DNA of 14,825 bases, from NCBI GenBank assembly GCA_016931085.1, contig JAFGFO010000109.1, positions 1 to 14,825 of the forward strand, given 5' to 3'. Positions within the stretch are counted from its first letter, which is position 1. Every line of letters begins with the position of its first letter. The position numbers and the translations under genes were made by a program. Below the pieces are notes generated by a model. The model searched no databases. It worked only from the letters and a program-made list of their open reading frames with translations, and was not told where the DNA came from. Shown piece after piece: positions 12,857-14,825 of this stretch. This stretch comes from Thermoflexales bacterium (GTDB lineage Bacteria; Chloroflexota; Anaerolineae; Fen-1058).

Positions 12857-13858
12857 GTGACAAAGCAAACGGAGAGCAAGGCCCCCGGGATCGTCGAGTC
12901 CCTGGCGGCCGGTTTTGACGCGGTGACCCGCGCGCCCCAGGTGCTGGTGGCGCCGGTCCTGCTCGACACCTTCCTGTGGTTGGGGCCGCGCCTGTCGGCC
13001 TATCCCTTGATCCAGAGCTTGGTGGCGCTGCTGAGGAGCCTGCCGGCCTCGCCGGACGAGACGATGCGCCAGCAGATGACGCAGGCCCTCAAGATGCTCG
13101 ACCAGGTCGGCCAGCAATTCAACATGTTCGCCTGGCTGAGCCCGCTCCTGGTGGGCATGCCGAGCCTGATGGCCAATTTGCTGAACGACAAGCCGCCGTG
13201 GGGGTCGCCGGCCGTGTGGGAGGTCCATTCGATCCTGATCTACCTGGCCCTGTTTGGCTTGTTCGGCCTGGTGGGTTCCGGGTTGAACGCGGTGTATTGG
13301 AGCCAGATCGCGCGCGCCGCGCTGCCGCAGGCGCCGGCCGGGCGCGGCTGGCCGGCGCACGCCGGGCGCATCTGGTGGGGCTTGATCCAACTGGTCCTGG
13401 CCTTGCTCGCCTTGGGCGTCATCGGCGGCATGCCGCTGATGACGACGGCCGTGGTGGCGTCCCTGTTCAACCCGGGCCTGGGGCAATTCATCGTCAGCAT
13501 GGGGATGGTCCTGGCCATGTGGATCGTGTTTTACCTGGCGTTCGTCGTACACGGCCTTGCCCTGCGCCAGGCTTCGTTCGTCCAGGCCCTGCGCTGGAGC
13601 ATCCTCCTCATGCGAAGCCAATTTCTGCCGGCCACCGCCCTGCTCATCCTGAGCGCCCTGATTTACTGGGGACTGGGCCTGGTCTGGGCGATGCCGGAGG
13701 GTGACAGTTGGCTGAGGGCCGGCGCCATCGTCGGCAACGCCTTTGTCGCCAGCGGCGTGCTGTGCGCCACGGCCTTTTTTTACCTGGGGCGCGTGCCGGC
13801 TCAAGACCAGGCGCCAGGCCCCAGCGCTCAGCCACCGCCGAACGCGGCGAATTCCTAA
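12857..13858 (+). CDS. Polytopic membrane protein of unknown family
   Basis: I do not recognise this protein. It has about 333 residues and roughly six hydrophobic segments: near 28-46, 124-145, 175-200, 210-240 (probably two close helices or one long one), 265-285 and 295-318. The loop between the first two is long, polar and helical. The C-terminus is a proline- and alanine-rich tail after the last helix. The start is uncertain: GTG at 12857 lies just where an extended -10 promoter predicts transcription to begin, while GTG at 12821 would add 12 residues but lies upstream of that promoter. I prefer 12857 as a leaderless start. The gene ends 49 bases before gyrB, separated by an A/T-only heptamer array, and may be co-transcribed with it. 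No transport or enzyme motif was seen. Confidence 0.8.
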   Translation: MTKQTESKAPGIVESLAAGFDAVTRAPQVLVAPVLLDTFLWLGPRLSAYPLIQSLVALLRSLPASPDETMRQQMTQALKMLDQVGQQFNMFAWLSPLLVGMPSLMANLLNDKPPWGSPAVWEVHSILIYLALFGLFGLVGSGLNAVYWSQIARAALPQAPAGRGWPAHAGRIWWGLIQLVLALLALGVIGGMPLMTTAVVASLFNPGLGQFIVSMGMVLAMWIVFYLAFVVHGLALRQASFVQALRWSILLMRSQFLPATALLILSALIYWGLGLVWAMPEGDSWLRAGAIVGNAFVASGVLCATAFFYLGRVPAQDQAPGPSAQPPPNAANS

Positions 13859-13859
13859 T

Positions 13860-13894
13860 AATTAACAATTAATAATTAACAATTAACAATTAAT
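13860..13894. repeat. A/T heptamer array between the membrane protein gene and gyrB
   Basis: Five units in phase, AATTAAC, AATTAAT, AATTAAC, AATTAAC, AATTAAT, beginning 2 bases after the stop codon (13856-13858) and ending 2 bases before the gyrB ribosome site. It is strikingly A/T-only among GC-rich genes. The repeated TTAACA is one base from the -35 consensus, so the array might also carry promoter activity. Confidence 0.85.
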
Positions 13895-13907
13895 CCGAGG
13901 TTTTTTT

Positions 13908-14825
13908 ATGGCTGATGACTTGACTCTACAATACGATGCCAGTCAAATCCAGGTGCTGGAGGGCTTGGAGGCGGTCCGCCGCCGGCCGGGTATGTACATC
14001 GGCTCGACCGACGTTCGCGGACTGCACCACCTGGTCTGGGAGATCGTCGACAACAGTATCGACGAAGCTTTGGCCGGCGTGTGCGCCAATATCCGCATCA
14101 CGATTCACCCTGATAACAGCGTCTCAGTGATAGACGATGGGCGCGGCATCCCGGTGGGGCCGCACCCGACCCAGAAGGACGCGCGGGGCAATCCGATGGA
14201 CGCGGTCGAGGTGGCGATGACGATCTTGCACGCCGGGGGCAAGTTTGGCGGCGCCGGCTACAAGGTGGCCTCGGGCTTGCACGGCGTGGGCATGAGCGCC
14301 GTCAACGCCTTGAGCGAGTGGATGGTGACCACCGTCCGGCGCGACGGCCAGGAATACTCGCAGCGCTACGAGCGTGGGCGCCCAGCAACCCGCGTGGAGC
14401 GAGTCGGGCGGGTGCTCAAGGCCGACCCGTGGCAGCGCGGCACCCGGCAGCACTTTCTCCCGGACCTGGAGATATTCAAGGGGGGGATCGACTACAAATT
14501 CGAGGCCTTGGTGCAGCGTTTCCGCGAGATGGCTTTTCTCACGCGCGGGCTGACGCTCCATTTCCACGACGAGCGCAGCGATCGCCGGGCGAGTTTTTAC
14601 TTCGAGGGCGGCATCCGCTCGTTCGTGCGTTACCTGAACAAGCACCGCGAGGTGGTGCACGCGCCGATTTACGTCGAGAAGCAAGTCAACGGCACGCAAA
14701 TCGAGGCGGCCGTGCAATACACCGATGGCTATGCCGAGTCGGTGTATGCCTTTGCCAACAACATCAACACCGTCGACGGCGGCACGCACCTGACCGGCTT
14801 TCGCAGCGCCATCACGCGCACGCTC
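13908..14825 (+). CDS. gyrB: DNA gyrase subunit B, N-terminal part
   Basis: The ATPase subunit of the type IIA topoisomerase that introduces negative supercoils. Only 306 codons are inside the window and the frame is open to the right edge. The GHKL ATPase fold shows Glu45 and Asn49 in [10 protein letters not shown] (catalytic base and magnesium ligand), Asp76-Gly78 in DDGRGIP, and the ATP lid segment LHAGGKFGG...[15 protein letters not shown] (about 107-135). [12 protein letters not shown] lies near residues 286-297, in the transducer domain. A few extra residues precede AVEVAM compared with common GyrB. ParE is a possible alternative, since the separating C-terminal features are outside the window. 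GAGG (13897-13900) lies 7 bases before the ATG and supports this start. Confidence 0.93.
   Translation, partial: MADDLTLQYDASQIQVLEGLEAVRRRPGMYIGSTDVRGLHHLVWEIVDNSIDEALAGVCANIRITIHPDNSVSVIDDGRGIPVGPHPTQKDARGNPMDAVEVAMTILHAGGKFGGAGYKVASGLHGVGMSAVNALSEWMVTTVRRDGQEYSQRYERGRPATRVERVGRVLKADPWQRGTRQHFLPDLEIFKGGIDYKFEALVQRFREMAFLTRGLTLHFHDERSDRRASFYFEGGIRSFVRYLNKHREVVHAPIYVEKQVNGTQIEAAVQYTDGYAESVYAFANNINTVDGGTHLTGFRSAITRTL

Noticed and set aside
12791..13804. Open frame of 337 codons antisense to the membrane protein gene
   Set aside because: The product is very rich in Gln, Arg and His, typical of a shadow frame, whereas the sense frame has a clean transmembrane pattern and promoter.
1949..13894. 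CRISPR array
   Set aside because: The repeats are 7-base units without spacers, and no cas gene is present.

Overview
The window looks like a GC-rich bacterial chromosome, most likely from the Chloroflexota (Anaerolineae-like). That placement is an inference from gene style: unfused nuoA-B-C-D, large multi-GAF histidine kinases, and spacers filled with short word-like repeats. It was not tested. No phage, transposase, CRISPR, tRNA or rRNA gene is visible.

Layout. Positions 1-2818 (minus strand) hold the start of a complex I operon, nuoA, nuoB, nuoC and nuoD, transcribed leftward out of the window from a strong promoter that places the transcript start on the nuoA ATG. From the same spacer, 2819-3052, a second strong promoter reads rightward into a proline--tRNA ligase homologue (3053-4705) and an overlapping EamA-type transporter (4689-5672). 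Positions 5683-11420 (minus) hold two tandem paralogous histidine kinases with nearly the same GAF/HisKA/HATPase half but different membrane sensor halves. Positions 11497-12764 (minus) hold an S-adenosylmethionine hydrolase family gene and an unrecognised 164-residue gene coupled by an ATGA overlap. Positions 12857-13858 (plus) hold a polytopic membrane protein of unknown family. gyrB starts at 13908 and runs off the right edge.

How the parts work together. The nuo genes build the quinone-reducing arm and the first membrane subunit of NADH:quinone oxidoreductase. The two kinases probably feed one output from two inputs, since their catalytic halves are almost identical and no response regulator lies beside them. 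The remaining genes have no evident shared pathway.

Most notable points. (1) The ProRS-like protein keeps its editing (INS) domain and anticodon-binding domain but has lost the class II motif 2 arginine and several proline/ATP-site residues, so it is probably not a working synthetase. (2) Seven-nucleotide-period repeats of five different sequences occupy the spacers; several overlap or abut a stop codon, and one lies in frame inside the SAM hydrolase gene. (3) Two hairpins of different sequence share one design, AGAC-N7-GTCT followed by its own reverse complement. (4) At least two genes appear to be transcribed leaderless.
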